A DNA stretch of 64,000 nt, from the NCBI RefSeq assembly GCF_036248275.1, contig NZ_CP109181.1:744001-808000 (forward strand), read 5' to 3'. The translations under genes were made by a program, and so were the position numbers. Shown in pieces: positions 52,700-61,017 of the stretch (position 1 is its first letter; every line of letters begins with the position of its first letter). A model generated the notes under the pieces. The model was not told the DNA's origin. It did no database searches and was given only the letters and a program-made list of their open reading frames with translations. Source of the DNA: Streptomyces sp. NBC_01716. Lineage in GTDB: Bacteria > Actinomycetota > Actinomycetes > Streptomycetales > Streptomycetaceae.

Positions 52700-53359
52700 A
52701 TGGGCCTGGACCACGGCGGCTCGGAGCGGAGGAGACACTCGCCCTGGGGCGTTCTGGCTCTTGTCATGCTCTCTGGTCTCGCACTGATGCGGAACGGGGC
52801 CGATGTCTCCCTCGGCCCTCCGCAGCCTGCCTCGGCCGCTGCTCTGGACACCCGGCAGGAAGCGGTGACCCAGCCGGAGACCGTCCCGATCGTGAAGCCG
52901 CTGCCGTACGCCCCCATGTCCCGGGTGACGATCCCGTCGATCAAGGTCGACGCCCCGGTGATGGACGTCGGGCTCGACCCGGAGGGCTGGATCGCCGCCC
53001 CGCCGCCCCAGGACGCCAACATGGCGGGCTGGTACCAGAACGGCGTCGCCCCGGGCCAGCGCGGCACCTCGGTGGTCGTGGGCCATGTCGACAACCAGGC
53101 GGGGCCCGCGGTCTTCTACGGCCTCGGCTCGCTGAGCAAGGGCGAGCACATCGAGGTGACCCGCTTCGACGAGCGGGCGGCGGTGTTCGAGATCTACGGC
53201 GTGGAGGTCTTCTCCAAGGACGACTTCCCCGGGGCCCGGGTGTACGGCGACACGGGCCACGCCGAACTGCGTGTGATCACCTGCGGCGGCGGCTACTCCA
53301 AGGCGGGCGGTTACGACGGCAACGTCGTGGTCTTCGCCCGTCTCGTGGAGACCCGCTGA
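52700..53359 (+). CDS. class F sortase
   Basis: 219 residues. N-terminal membrane segment (GVLALVMLSGLALM), then the sortase beta-barrel: RVTIPSIKVDAPVMDVGLDPEGWIAAPP. Catalytic residues: His129 (VVVGHVDNQAGPAVF), Cys195 (LRVITCGGGY) and Arg214 (VVFARLV). All are present. Class F is the actinobacterial group with few known substrates. In the immediate neighbourhood are two paralogous exported proteins with a shared C-terminal hydrophobic-plus-Arg signal. ATG with GAAGGGAG upstream. Confidence 0.92.
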   Translation: MGLDHGGSERRRHSPWGVLALVMLSGLALMRNGADVSLGPPQPASAAALDTRQEAVTQPETVPIVKPLPYAPMSRVTIPSIKVDAPVMDVGLDPEGWIAAPPPQDANMAGWYQNGVAPGQRGTSVVVGHVDNQAGPAVFYGLGSLSKGEHIEVTRFDERAAVFEIYGVEVFSKDDFPGARVYGDTGHAELRVITCGGGYSKAGGYDGNVVVFARLVETR

Positions 53360-53388
53360 GCGCGCCGACCGGCCGCGGTACGGCGGTG

Positions 53389-53418
53389 GTGGGTGGCCGG
53401 CGCGCGCCGGCCACCCAC
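53389..53418. terminator. 30-bp perfect palindrome between convergent genes
   Basis: 15-bp arms (53389-53403 and 53404-53418) without spacer, GC-rich, between the stop of the sortase gene and the stop of the deacetylase gene. Acts most probably as a bidirectional terminator. Confidence 0.85.
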
Positions 53419-53426
53419 GGCCGCCG

Positions 53427-54287
53427 TCAGGGTCTCGGAACGGTGATGCCGTACCCCCGCCGCAGCAGCCGGGGCAGATAGTCCCGGAGCGCGGCCACGC
53501 TCTGCGAGCGGTCGCCGCCCGCGTCGTGCGACAGCACGACCGCTCCGGGCGCCGCCTGGTCGATCACTCTGCGGACGATCTTCCCGGTGCCCGGCGACTC
53601 CCAGTCGAGGGTGTCGAGGCTCCAGGCGAGCGGCTCCATACCGAGGTCGGCGCCGATCTCGAAGGTGTGCCGGTTCCAGGCACCGTACGGGGCGCGGAAC
53701 CAGGCCGGTGGCCGGCCCAGCGTCCGCTCGATCACCTCGCTGGTGCGCTCCATCTCCGAGCGGATCCCGCCCGGCCGCAGCTTCGGCAGCTCCGGGTGGG
53801 ACCAGGAGTGGTTGCCGACGATGTGCCCGTCGTCGGCGATCTCGCGCAGCAGGTCACGCCGGCCCGTGGCCATGCCGCCGCAGACGAAGAACATCGCCCG
53901 TACGTCGTGCCTGCGCAGCGTCTTCAGGATGCCGGGGGTGTAGCGGGGGTCGGGCCCGTCGTCGAAGGTGAGCACCATCGAGCGGCCCAGCTCCGGCAGT
54001 TCCAGTAAGGGCTCGCGGCGTACGGGAAGCTTGGCGGGACGGTATTCGGGCGGCTGGAAATCGGTCATGGGACTCAGCCGGTAGGAGGACGGCGGCCGGG
54101 GCAGGGCCGCGGCCCGCGGTCCCGCCGCCGGGGAGCCCCCCGGCGGGCCCTCGGTCGCCGGACGCCCGGGGGTGTGGGCCTCTCCCGCGGTGAGCAGCCG
54201 GGTCAGCCCGACGGTCCCGAGGACGGCCGCGATACGCAGCACGGCCCGGCGCCCCGGAATCATCTGGTTCTTCGTGATGGCGTCCAT
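53427..54287 (-). CDS. polysaccharide deacetylase family protein (NodB domain)
   Basis: 286 residues. N-terminal export signal with IPGRRAVLRIAAVLGTVGLTRLL (RR followed by hydrophobic residues; possibly Tat). NodB motifs in order: TFDDGPDPRYTPGIL (metal Asp), HIVGNHSWSHPEL (two metal His), WFRAPYGAWN, AWSLDTLDWESP and VVLSHDAGG. It removes N- or O-acetyl groups from cell-wall glycans or chitin-like polymers. Start uncertain: 54287 or ATG 54263; neither has a strong ribosome site. Confidence 0.88.
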   Translation of the reverse strand: MDAITKNQMIPGRRAVLRIAAVLGTVGLTRLLTAGEAHTPGRPATEGPPGGSPAAGPRAAALPRPPSSYRLSPMTDFQPPEYRPAKLPVRREPLLELPELGRSMVLTFDDGPDPRYTPGILKTLRRHDVRAMFFVCGGMATGRRDLLREIADDGHIVGNHSWSHPELPKLRPGGIRSEMERTSEVIERTLGRPPAWFRAPYGAWNRHTFEIGADLGMEPLAWSLDTLDWESPGTGKIVRRVIDQAAPGAVVLSHDAGGDRSQSVAALRDYLPRLLRRGYGITVPRP

Positions 54288-54470
54288 GGCCAATGGCTCG
54301 CACGGCCGGTGCGTCCTGCCCCTCAGCGACACCGTGGAGGGCCGGGAAAGCACCCGATGGGATGAGCCGATGAGCTTCGTCCGGGCCGCACTCCGATGGA
54401 CGGCGTACCGGGGGCTTCACCCCGGCCACCCGCCTGGGCGCTTCTCCCGGGAGCCGATAGCCTCTCTGCC

Positions 54471-54932
54471 GTGACGGATCAGCAGCCCTCCCCCTTCGAG
54501 CGTGGCACGGACGGCCCCAAGGTGATCGTCGCCGGTGTGGACGGCTCCGAGTCGTCGCTGCGCGCGGCGTCGTACGCCGGTGGTCTCGCCCGGCGGCAGA
54601 ACGCCCTTCTCGCCGTCGTGTACGTGCAGCCGCTGCTGCCGTCGGGCGCCGCCCTCGGGGCCCCGGTCGCCGACACGACCGAGGAGATCGCCGAGAGTCT
54701 CGCCGAGGAGATCCGCGCCAACGCGGAGCGGGTCAAGGGCATATGGGACGTCCGCTGGGAGTTCCACACGCTGCGCGGCGACCCCTACAACGGGCTGGTC
54801 ACCGCGGCCGACGACCTGAAGGCGGACGCCGTGGTGGTGGGCGCGTCGGAGTCGGCCGGGCACCGGTTCATCGGCTCGGTGGCGGTGCGGCTGGTCAAGG
54901 CGGGCCGGTGGCCGGTGACGGTCGTTCCGTAG
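54471..54932 (+). CDS. universal stress protein (UspA family)
   Basis: 153 residues. KVIVAGVDGSESSLRAASYAGGLARRQNALLAVVYVQP, then GDPYNGLVTAADDLKADAVVVGASESAGHRFIGSVAVRLVKAGRWPVTVVP. The ATP-binding G-X2-G-X9-G(S/T) pattern is partly changed (GASESAGHRFIGSVA). Role: general stress; specific function unknown. The GTG has no Shine-Dalgarno; TAGCCT ends 7 nt upstream (probably leaderless). Confidence 0.88.
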   Translation: MTDQQPSPFERGTDGPKVIVAGVDGSESSLRAASYAGGLARRQNALLAVVYVQPLLPSGAALGAPVADTTEEIAESLAEEIRANAERVKGIWDVRWEFHTLRGDPYNGLVTAADDLKADAVVVGASESAGHRFIGSVAVRLVKAGRWPVTVVP

Positions 54933-54968
54933 GGCGACGGCCGATGGGTGCCGGGTGTCAGCCGCGTG

Positions 54969-56171
54969 TCAACGGCCCATCGTCAGGCCGTCCTTGGCGG
55001 CGCCGCGCGAGAGTACCGCCGCCTCGATCGCGGACCGCGTGGCCCGGTAGCCGTCCCTCGCCGGGTCGTTGTCCCGCACCCGCGACAGATTGACCACGCG
55101 TCCGGCGTTGTTGTCCATGGTCTGCGGGATGAACTCCGCCTTCGTCACCGGCCAGCGCTCCCCCCTGGCCGCGGGCGGCGCGAAGGTGAACCGGCCGATC
55201 GAGCCCTGGGTGCCGCGCGGGTCGTGCTGTCCGGCGTTGTTGGTCATCTCGCCGGCGATCTGGTCACCCATGCCGTAGATGATCCAGGTGCCGTTGACCT
55301 TCTCGTACGCCTGCGGGACATGGACGTGCGTGCCGACGATCAGGTCGATGTCGGGACGGCCGTCGGTCGCGGACGCGGTGAGCCGCCGGCCGAGGTCCAA
55401 CTGCCTCTCGTCCGGCGCCTCCTGCCACTCCGTGCCCCAGTGCATGCTCACGACGACGACGTCGGCGCCCGCCGCGCGTGCGGCGCGCGCGTCGGCGACG
55501 ATCTTCTCCTCGTCGATGAGGTCGACGGCCCAGGGCTGTCCGGCCGGCAGCGGGATGCCGTTGGTGTCGTAGGTGTAAGCCAGTTGGGCGATCTTCGCGC
55601 CGCCGGCTTCGAGCAGCGCGGGCCGGGTGTCCTCGTCGGCCGAGCGGGCCGAACCCACGTGCTTGACACCGGCCTTGTCGAGCGCGCCGAGGGTACGGGT
55701 GATGCCGTCGACGCCGGCGTCCAGGGTGTGGTTGGAGGCGGTGGAGCAGGAGTCGTAGCCGGTCGCCCTGAGCGCGGTGGCGACCTCGGGCGGCGACTTG
55801 AACGACGGGTAGCCGGTGAAGGGTCCGCCGTCGGGGCCGTACACCGTCTCCATGTGGCAGATCGCGACATCGGCGGCGGAGACGACGGACTTCACCCCGG
55901 AGAGCATCGGTACGAAGTTGTGCCCGGTGCCGCCCGCGTCGACGTTGGCCCGGGCGATGACGGAGTCGTGCGGCAGGACGTCCCCGGAGGCGACGAGCGT
56001 GAATCCGCCCCGCTTTCCCGCCTCGCCGCTCGCCGAGGAGCCCAGCCCGGTGCCGTTCCTGACGGGGCGCTCGGAGTCGGGGCCGGAGTCGCCGCCTCCG
56101 GCGCATCCCGCGGCCGTGGCGAGCAGCAGGGCAGCGGCGGCCATCGCTCCGTGTCGCATGCGCGTCGTCAT
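54969..56171 (-). CDS. CapA-family lipoprotein (metallophosphatase-like)
   Basis: 400 residues. Lipobox LATAAGC with Cys23. CapA/PGA_cap domain: FTLVASGDVLPHDSVIARA, ADVAICHMETVYG, SNHTLDAGVDGITRTL, VVVVSMHWGTEWQ and VGTHVHVPQAYEKVNGTWIIYGMGD. These residues form the calcineurin-like metal site. CapA proteins are linked to poly-gamma-glutamate in Bacillus; no capBC genes are here, so the substrate is open. ATG with GGAG upstream. Confidence 0.9.
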   Translation of the reverse strand: MTTRMRHGAMAAAALLLATAAGCAGGGDSGPDSERPVRNGTGLGSSASGEAGKRGGFTLVASGDVLPHDSVIARANVDAGGTGHNFVPMLSGVKSVVSAADVAICHMETVYGPDGGPFTGYPSFKSPPEVATALRATGYDSCSTASNHTLDAGVDGITRTLGALDKAGVKHVGSARSADEDTRPALLEAGGAKIAQLAYTYDTNGIPLPAGQPWAVDLIDEEKIVADARAARAAGADVVVVSMHWGTEWQEAPDERQLDLGRRLTASATDGRPDIDLIVGTHVHVPQAYEKVNGTWIIYGMGDQIAGEMTNNAGQHDPRGTQGSIGRFTFAPPAARGERWPVTKAEFIPQTMDNNAGRVVNLSRVRDNDPARDGYRATRSAIEAAVLSRGAAKDGLTMGR

Positions 56172-56442
56172 CGGTCAGGCTCCTTCATGGATGAGGAAGG
56201 CGACCAAACGGTCAACGCATACATATCGTCATATTAATACGACTAATGCTCCCGAACCGGTGAAGCACCCGAAAGGGATGAAGCGGATCGGCCGAACCGT
56301 TCACCGCACCACTCGCCGCGCGGAGCGACCGCTCGTCGCAGACCCTTGTGAGCCGTCTGTCCCCGGACGTACCGGATGCGTTCCGATACGCCAACGGCGA
56401 CGACGCCGAACACCCGGACCCCCGCGAGAAGGGACGTTCACG
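56172..56442. other. divergent promoter region between capA-like and sigma factor genes
   Basis: 271 nt. It contains an unusual AT-rich island at 56218-56248 (CATATTAATACGACTAATG and flanks), about 50 nt upstream of the CapA-family start. It probably holds that gene's promoter. The half near the sigma factor gene is GC-rich and shows no clear promoter. Confidence 0.45.
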
Positions 56443-57021
56443 ATGACCACCGCCACGGCCACGGCGACGACCGACGAGCGGGCGCTGGCGGAGTTGCAGC
56501 GCGAGCACGGCGCCGCGCTGCTCCACTTCCTGCTCGGTCTGACCTACGGCGACCGGCAGCGCGCCGAGGACCTGCTCCAGGAGACACTGGTCCGCGCCTG
56601 GCAGCACCCCGAGGCGTTCGAGGGGCCCTACGAGTCCATGCGGCCCTGGCTCTTCACCGTGGGCCGCCGGCTGGCGATAGACGCCCGCCGCTCACGTCTG
56701 GCCCGCCCGGCCGAAGTCAGCGACGGCGTACTCGAAGCCACCCCGGAACCCGGCGATCCCACGGAGCGGTCCGTCGCCGCGCTCGACGTACGGCAGGCGG
56801 TGAAGTCGCTGAGCCCGGAGCACCGCGCCGTCCTCGCCCAGATCTACTTCAAGGGCCTGAGCGTCGTCGAGGCCGCTCAGGTGCTTGGCATACCGGCCGG
56901 AACCGTCAAGTCCCGCTCCTACTACGCGCTGCGCGCCCTCGGCCGCTCGCTGCCGGGCTACCACAGGTCCTCCTCGTCGAAGAGTGCGAGGAGCGCCGCG
57001 CCATCGGCCACCTCCGCATAG
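56443..57021 (+). CDS. ECF-type RNA polymerase sigma factor
   Basis: 192 residues. Region 2: ALLHFLLGLTYGDRQRAEDLLQETLVRAWQHPEAF and MRPWLFTVGRRLAIDARRSR. Region 4: SPEHRAVLAQIYFKGLSVVEAAQVLGIPAGTVKSRSYYALRALGRSL. A short Ser-rich tail follows. GAGAAGGGA lies upstream of the ATG. Its last 64 nt overlap the end of a facing gene for a small zinc-finger anti-sigma-like protein, an unusual arrangement. Confidence 0.93.
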   Translation: MTTATATATTDERALAELQREHGAALLHFLLGLTYGDRQRAEDLLQETLVRAWQHPEAFEGPYESMRPWLFTVGRRLAIDARRSRLARPAEVSDGVLEATPEPGDPTERSVAALDVRQAVKSLSPEHRAVLAQIYFKGLSVVEAAQVLGIPAGTVKSRSYYALRALGRSLPGYHRSSSSKSARSAAPSATSA

Positions 57022-57152
57022 TCGGCGGCGCACCTGGGACAACCGTCCAGGTGCTCGGAGATCAGCCGGTCCTCATCGGGCGTGAGCCCTCCCAGCGCGT
57101 AGGCACCGAGCTGCGACCGCACATGCGGGTCACCGCCGGCCTCACTCGTCAC
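56958..57152 (-). CDS. small zf-HC2 anti-sigma-like protein, 64 residues
   Basis: VRSQLGAYALGGLTPDEDRLISEHLDGCPRCAADYAEVADGAALLALF contains the zinc anti-sigma motif H34-X3-C38-X2-C41, with His10 as a possible fourth ligand. There is no membrane segment, so it would be cytoplasmic. GTG 57152 has GGAGG 5-6 nt upstream, a much better start than TTG 57218. It overlaps the 3' end of the ECF sigma gene tail-to-tail by 64 nt. It most likely binds that sigma factor and may release it on thiol oxidation, as ZAS proteins do. Confidence 0.75.
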   Translation of the reverse strand: MTSEAGGDPHVRSQLGAYALGGLTPDEDRLISEHLDGCPRCAADYAEVADGAALLALFDEEDLW

Positions 57153-57264
57153 AATCGCCTCCGGTCCGCTGTCCGATCCTGCTCTTCTGGCCACGCTGGG
57201 CACCGGCCGCCGGTTCAATGCTCGGTGAAGCAGCGTCCCCGGAGAGGAAGGAAGGCGGAAAACA

Positions 57265-57810
57265 ATGCGTCCGGAACGTCATGACGAAGGCCGTGGTGGC
57301 GGCCTGCTCGTCCCCATGGCATGGATGTACGCGGAGTACGTCGCCGACGAACTGCTGCGCACCGGCGACCTGATGCCGCCCACCACACTTGAGTACCGGG
57401 CCGGCCGCGACGCCCTCGCCCTGACCATCTTCCTGTCCGACGGACCGGTCGGCGGCGCCGGCGGGGTGGCGCGGATGGCCGAGTGGCGGACACTGACCGC
57501 GTACGGCACCGGTTGGCGTGAATGGGTCTGTCACCAGCTTGACCTGCTGGAGACCCGCGCCTTCCAGGCGGAACGGACCGGGACCGCCGGCCCCGACCCG
57601 GATCTGGAGCTGGCCCTGGCCGCCTGGCGGTGGCTGGAGGAGACCGAACTGCTGGCGCCGGATCTCGACGCGATGGGTGCGCAGGGCGGTGACCCGCGCG
57701 CCGACGGTGACGTGGGCGCGGAGGGGCACGAGGAGGAGGGGCCGCAGGTGTGGACCCCGGCATGGCAGCTGGGGCTGCCGCTGGGGCATCTGGCGATACA
57801 TCTGTTCTGA
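57265..57810 (+). CDS. hypothetical protein, 181 residues
   Basis: Soluble protein with MAWMYAEYVADELLRTGDLMPPTTLEYRAGRDALALTIFLSDGP, GTGWREWVCHQLDLLETRAFQAERTG and an acidic loop (GDPRADGDVGAEGHEEEG) before PAWQLGLPLGHLAIHLF. No family is recognised. ATG with GGAAGG 9 nt upstream. It is divergent from the anti-sigma-like gene, 112 nt apart, so it could be a target or partner of that regulator pair. Confidence 0.7.
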   Translation: MRPERHDEGRGGGLLVPMAWMYAEYVADELLRTGDLMPPTTLEYRAGRDALALTIFLSDGPVGGAGGVARMAEWRTLTAYGTGWREWVCHQLDLLETRAFQAERTGTAGPDPDLELALAAWRWLEETELLAPDLDAMGAQGGDPRADGDVGAEGHEEEGPQVWTPAWQLGLPLGHLAIHLF

Positions 57811-57867
57811 GGCCGCCGACCCTCTCACCCCTGAACTCCCGTGCGCCGCCCCGCTCCTGAGGCTGGT

Positions 57868-59064
57868 TCAGGTGCCGTGCACACCCGCGCGGTACTTGGG
57901 GATCCGTACCGCGATCCGCATTCCCGCCCCCACCCCCGTCTCGATGACGAGCCCGTAGTCGTCCCCGTAGACCTGCCGCAGCCGCTCGTCCACGTTGAGC
58001 AGTCCGATGCCCGTGGACAGCCCTCCCTCGCCGCGCAGGATGCGGCGCAGCCGCTCGGGGTCCATGCCCACCCCGTCGTCCTCGATCACGACCTCCGCCT
58101 CCGAGCCGGCGTCGAGGGCGCTGATGGTGATGTGGCTCATCGTGATCTTGCCTTCGAGGCCGTGTTTGACGGCGTTCTCGACGAGCGGCTGGAGACAGAG
58201 GAACGGCATGGCGACCGGCAGCACCTCGGGCGCGACCTGGAGGGTGACCGAGAGGCGGTCGCCGAAGCGCGCCCTGACGAGTGCCAAGTACTGGTCGATG
58301 GAGTGCAGTTCGTCGGCGAGGGTGGTGAAGTCCCCGTGCCTGCGGAACGAGTAGCGGGTGAAGTCGGCGAATTCCAGGAGCAGTTCACGGGCGCGCTCGG
58401 GATCGGTGCGGACGAACGAGGCGATGGCGGCCAGCGAGTTGAAGATGAAGTGCGGTGAGATCTGGGCGCGCAGCGCCTTGATCTCCGCCTCGATCAACTG
58501 GGTGCGGGAGCGGTCGAGTTCGGCGAGTTCGAGCTGTACGGAGACCCAGCGGGCGACCTCGCCCGCGGCCCGCGCGAGGACCGCCGACTCCCGTGGCGCG
58601 TAGGCGACGAGAGTGCCGAGCACCCGGTGGTCGACGGTCAGCGGCGCGGCGACGGCCCAGCGCAGCGGGCAGTCCAGATCGCCGCAGCCGCTCGGGAAGG
58701 CTGTGCCGCGTCCGCTGCCGAGCAGGGTCTGCACATGGTCCATCACATGCTTGCCGTGGTGCTCGCCGAGGCCGTCCCAGGCGAGCACCCGGTCCCGGTC
58801 GGTGAGGCAGAGCGCGTCGGTCCCCAGCATCGAGCGCAGCCTGCGGGCGGCCTTGCCCGCGCTCTCCTCGGTGAGTCCGGCCCGCAGGGGCGGCGCGGCG
58901 AGCGACGCGGTGTGCAGGGTCTCGAAGGTGGCGTGCTCGACGGGCGTACCGACGTCGCTGGTCCGGTCGGGGCGCCCGCGTCCGGTACGGCGCCCGAGCA
59001 CATAGCCCGCCGCGAGCAGCAGCGGGCCGAGCACGATCAGTACGGCGAGGGCGGCTCCGCTCAT
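57868..59064 (-). CDS. LytS-type sensor histidine kinase
   Basis: 398 residues. One N-terminal membrane segment (LAVLIVLGPLLLAAGYVLG), a GAF-like sensor region (60-180, with CLTDRDRVLAW and a CGDLDC cysteine pair). The phosphoacceptor is His205 (ALRAQISPHFIFNSLAAIASF, His_kinase PF06580), and the ATPase has LCLQPLVENAVKHGLEGK and VIEDDGVGM. Partner: the LytTR regulator at 61018-61767. It overlaps the symporter gene by 4 nt, so sensing may concern the transported solute. The GCGDLDC pair could hold metal or redox-active thiols. Confidence 0.92.
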   Translation of the reverse strand: MSGAALAVLIVLGPLLLAAGYVLGRRTGRGRPDRTSDVGTPVEHATFETLHTASLAAPPLRAGLTEESAGKAARRLRSMLGTDALCLTDRDRVLAWDGLGEHHGKHVMDHVQTLLGSGRGTAFPSGCGDLDCPLRWAVAAPLTVDHRVLGTLVAYAPRESAVLARAAGEVARWVSVQLELAELDRSRTQLIEAEIKALRAQISPHFIFNSLAAIASFVRTDPERARELLLEFADFTRYSFRRHGDFTTLADELHSIDQYLALVRARFGDRLSVTLQVAPEVLPVAMPFLCLQPLVENAVKHGLEGKITMSHITISALDAGSEAEVVIEDDGVGMDPERLRRILRGEGGLSTGIGLLNVDERLRQVYGDDYGLVIETGVGAGMRIAVRIPKYRAGVHGT

Positions 59065-60548
59065 CGGGGGCCTCCCCTGGCACCGGGCATCAGGGCCTCC
59101 GGCAGATGGAAACGGGTCATGGCGGCCTTGGTCCCCGGTGGTATCCGCGACTGGGTGGCCAGCGAGACCAGGATCATCGCGAGGAAGCCGACGGGGACCG
59201 ACCAGACGGCGGGCCAGGCGAGCAGGGCCTGCGGCCAGCCCGACCGTACGGCGCCGCTGACCGTGATCACGATGGCCACCAGCGCCGATCCGCCGCCGAG
59301 CAGCAGCCCCGCGATCGCGCCGGGCGGGGTGAGCCGCCGCCACCAGATGCCGAGCACCAGCAGCGGGCAGAACGACGACGCGGAGACGGCGAAGGCCATC
59401 ACGACGGCGTCCGCCACCGGCATGCCGCTCATCAGCAGCGAGCCGCCGAGCGGTACGAGGATGGCGAGCAGGGTCGCCAGCCGGAAATGCCGTACGCCGC
59501 GTGAGGGCAGCACGTCCTGGGTGAGCACCCCGGCGACGGCCATGGTCAGACCGGACGCGGTGGACAGGAACGCGGCGAAGGCGCCGCCCGCGACGAGCGC
59601 GCCGAGCAGATCGCCCGCCGTGCCGCCGATGACCAGATCGGGCAGCAGGAGGACGGCGGCGTCGGCGTCCGTACCGAGGTCGAGCGCGGGGGCGTGCAGC
59701 CGCCCGAGCGCGCCGTACACCGGCGGCAGCAGATAGAAGCCGCCGATCAGGGCGAGCACACCGACGGTGGTCCGGCGGGCCGCCCGGCCGTTGGGGCTGG
59801 TGTAGAAGCGGACCACGACGTGCGGCAGGCCCATGGTGCCGAGGAAGGTGGAGACGATCAGTCCGTACGTCGCGTACATCGGGTGGTCCGCGCGGCTCGA
59901 CATCTCGGTGAGGTCGAAGTCGATCGCGGGTCGTCCTTCGCCCTGCCAGGCGAGCAGCAGGAAGATCGCGGGGACGAGCAGGGCGGTGAGTTTGAGCCAG
60001 TACTGGAAGGCCTGTACGAAGGTGATGCTGCGCATGCCGCCCGCGGCGACGGCCACCACCACGACGACCGCGACGAGGACGGCACCGAACCAGTTGGGCG
60101 CGCCGGTCAGGATTTCCAGCGTGAGGCCCGCGCCCTGGAGTTGCGGCACCAGATAGAGCCAGCCGGCACCGACGACCAGCACGCTGACCACGCGCCGTGC
60201 GGGGCGGGACTCCAGACGCCCCTCGGCGAAGTCGGGGAGGGTGTACGCGCCGGAGCGCCGGAGCGGGGCGGCGACGAAGATCAGCAGGACCAGATAGCCG
60301 GCGGTGTAGCCGACCGGGTACCAAAGCATGTCGGGGCCGTGCAGCAGGAGCAGGCCGGCGATGCCGAGGAACGAGGCGGCGGACAGGTACTCGCCGCTGA
60401 TCGCGGCGGCGTTGAGGCCGGGGCGCACGGTGCGGGAGGCCACGTAGAAGTCGGAGGTGGTGCGGGATATGCGCAGGCCGAAACCGCCGACGAGGACGGT
60501 GGCGACCACCACGACGGCGACGGCCGTCACCGTGTAGCTCTGGCTCAC
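59061..60548 (-). CDS. sodium/solute symporter (SSS family, ActP-like)
   Basis: 495 residues, about 13 membrane segments. SSS features: DFYVASRTVRPGLNAAAISGEYLSAASFLGIAGL, YTAGYLVLLIFVAAPLRRSGAYTLPDFAEGRL, and GTMGLPHVVVRFYTSPNGRAARRTTVG. The sequence resembles the acetate/monocarboxylate permeases (ActP, MctC). The DUF485 gene upstream is the usual partner of ActP. GTG start overlaps the DUF485 stop by 4 nt. Confidence 0.92.
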   Translation of the reverse strand: MSQSYTVTAVAVVVVATVLVGGFGLRISRTTSDFYVASRTVRPGLNAAAISGEYLSAASFLGIAGLLLLHGPDMLWYPVGYTAGYLVLLIFVAAPLRRSGAYTLPDFAEGRLESRPARRVVSVLVVGAGWLYLVPQLQGAGLTLEILTGAPNWFGAVLVAVVVVVAVAAGGMRSITFVQAFQYWLKLTALLVPAIFLLLAWQGEGRPAIDFDLTEMSSRADHPMYATYGLIVSTFLGTMGLPHVVVRFYTSPNGRAARRTTVGVLALIGGFYLLPPVYGALGRLHAPALDLGTDADAAVLLLPDLVIGGTAGDLLGALVAGGAFAAFLSTASGLTMAVAGVLTQDVLPSRGVRHFRLATLLAILVPLGGSLLMSGMPVADAVVMAFAVSASSFCPLLVLGIWWRRLTPPGAIAGLLLGGGSALVAIVITVSGAVRSGWPQALLAWPAVWSVPVGFLAMILVSLATQSRIPPGTKAAMTRFHLPEALMPGARGGPR

Positions 60549-60907
60549 GGCAGCGGCCGGCCCTTCACCAGCCGGGCGAAGTCCCGCTCGTTGCGCTCGA
60601 CGCGCCGTACGTACCACCAGGCCAGCAGGGTCAGCAGCGGATAGGCGGCGACCCCGAGCACCACCCAGACGACGGTGGGGTCCCCCAGCGCGGCGAAGGC
60701 GAGCGGGAGCGTGCCGACGACCGTGGCCAGCAGCGCGAACGCGGTGAGCCCCGCGCGGAGTTGGCCGCGCATGAGCGAACGGACATAGGCGTCGCCGAGC
60801 GCGGTCTGCTCGTCGATCTCGGCCTGGGCGCGATAGCGGGGCAGCGGGCGCACCCGGCGCGGTTCGCCGGTGACAACCTCGCGCTTGGGGGCGGATTCCG
60901 CGGTCAT
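60545..60907 (-). CDS. DUF485-like membrane protein, symporter partner
   Basis: 120 residues, two membrane segments (RAGLTAFALLATVVGTLPLAFAAL and VVWVVLGVAAYPLLTLLAWWYVRR), a basic N-terminus and the C-terminal RVERNERDFARLVKGRP. DUF485 proteins (YjcH) precede acetate permease genes. Probably a small subunit or chaperone of the symporter. ATG with GGGGAG upstream. Confidence 0.82.
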   Translation of the reverse strand: MTAESAPKREVVTGEPRRVRPLPRYRAQAEIDEQTALGDAYVRSLMRGQLRAGLTAFALLATVVGTLPLAFAALGDPTVVWVVLGVAAYPLLTLLAWWYVRRVERNERDFARLVKGRPLP

Positions 60908-61017
60908 GCTGTCTTCTCCCCCTCGTACCTCGGTCGTGCCAGGGCCGGAGTGTAAGCAGATCGTCAAGCCGGATGGAACCCCCGGCACACCCCTGCTCCG
61001 CCCGGTGAAGAGCCTGG

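Noticed and set aside
54917..54982. CGATGGG / CCCATCG inverted repeat as terminator between usp and the CapA-family gene
   Set aside because: Arms of only 7 bp, a long loop, and one arm lies inside the CapA-family coding end.
59065..60324. N-terminal extension of the histidine kinase frame
   Set aside because: It lies inside the symporter gene in another frame; the kinase start with GGGGAGG upstream at 59064 is clearly better.
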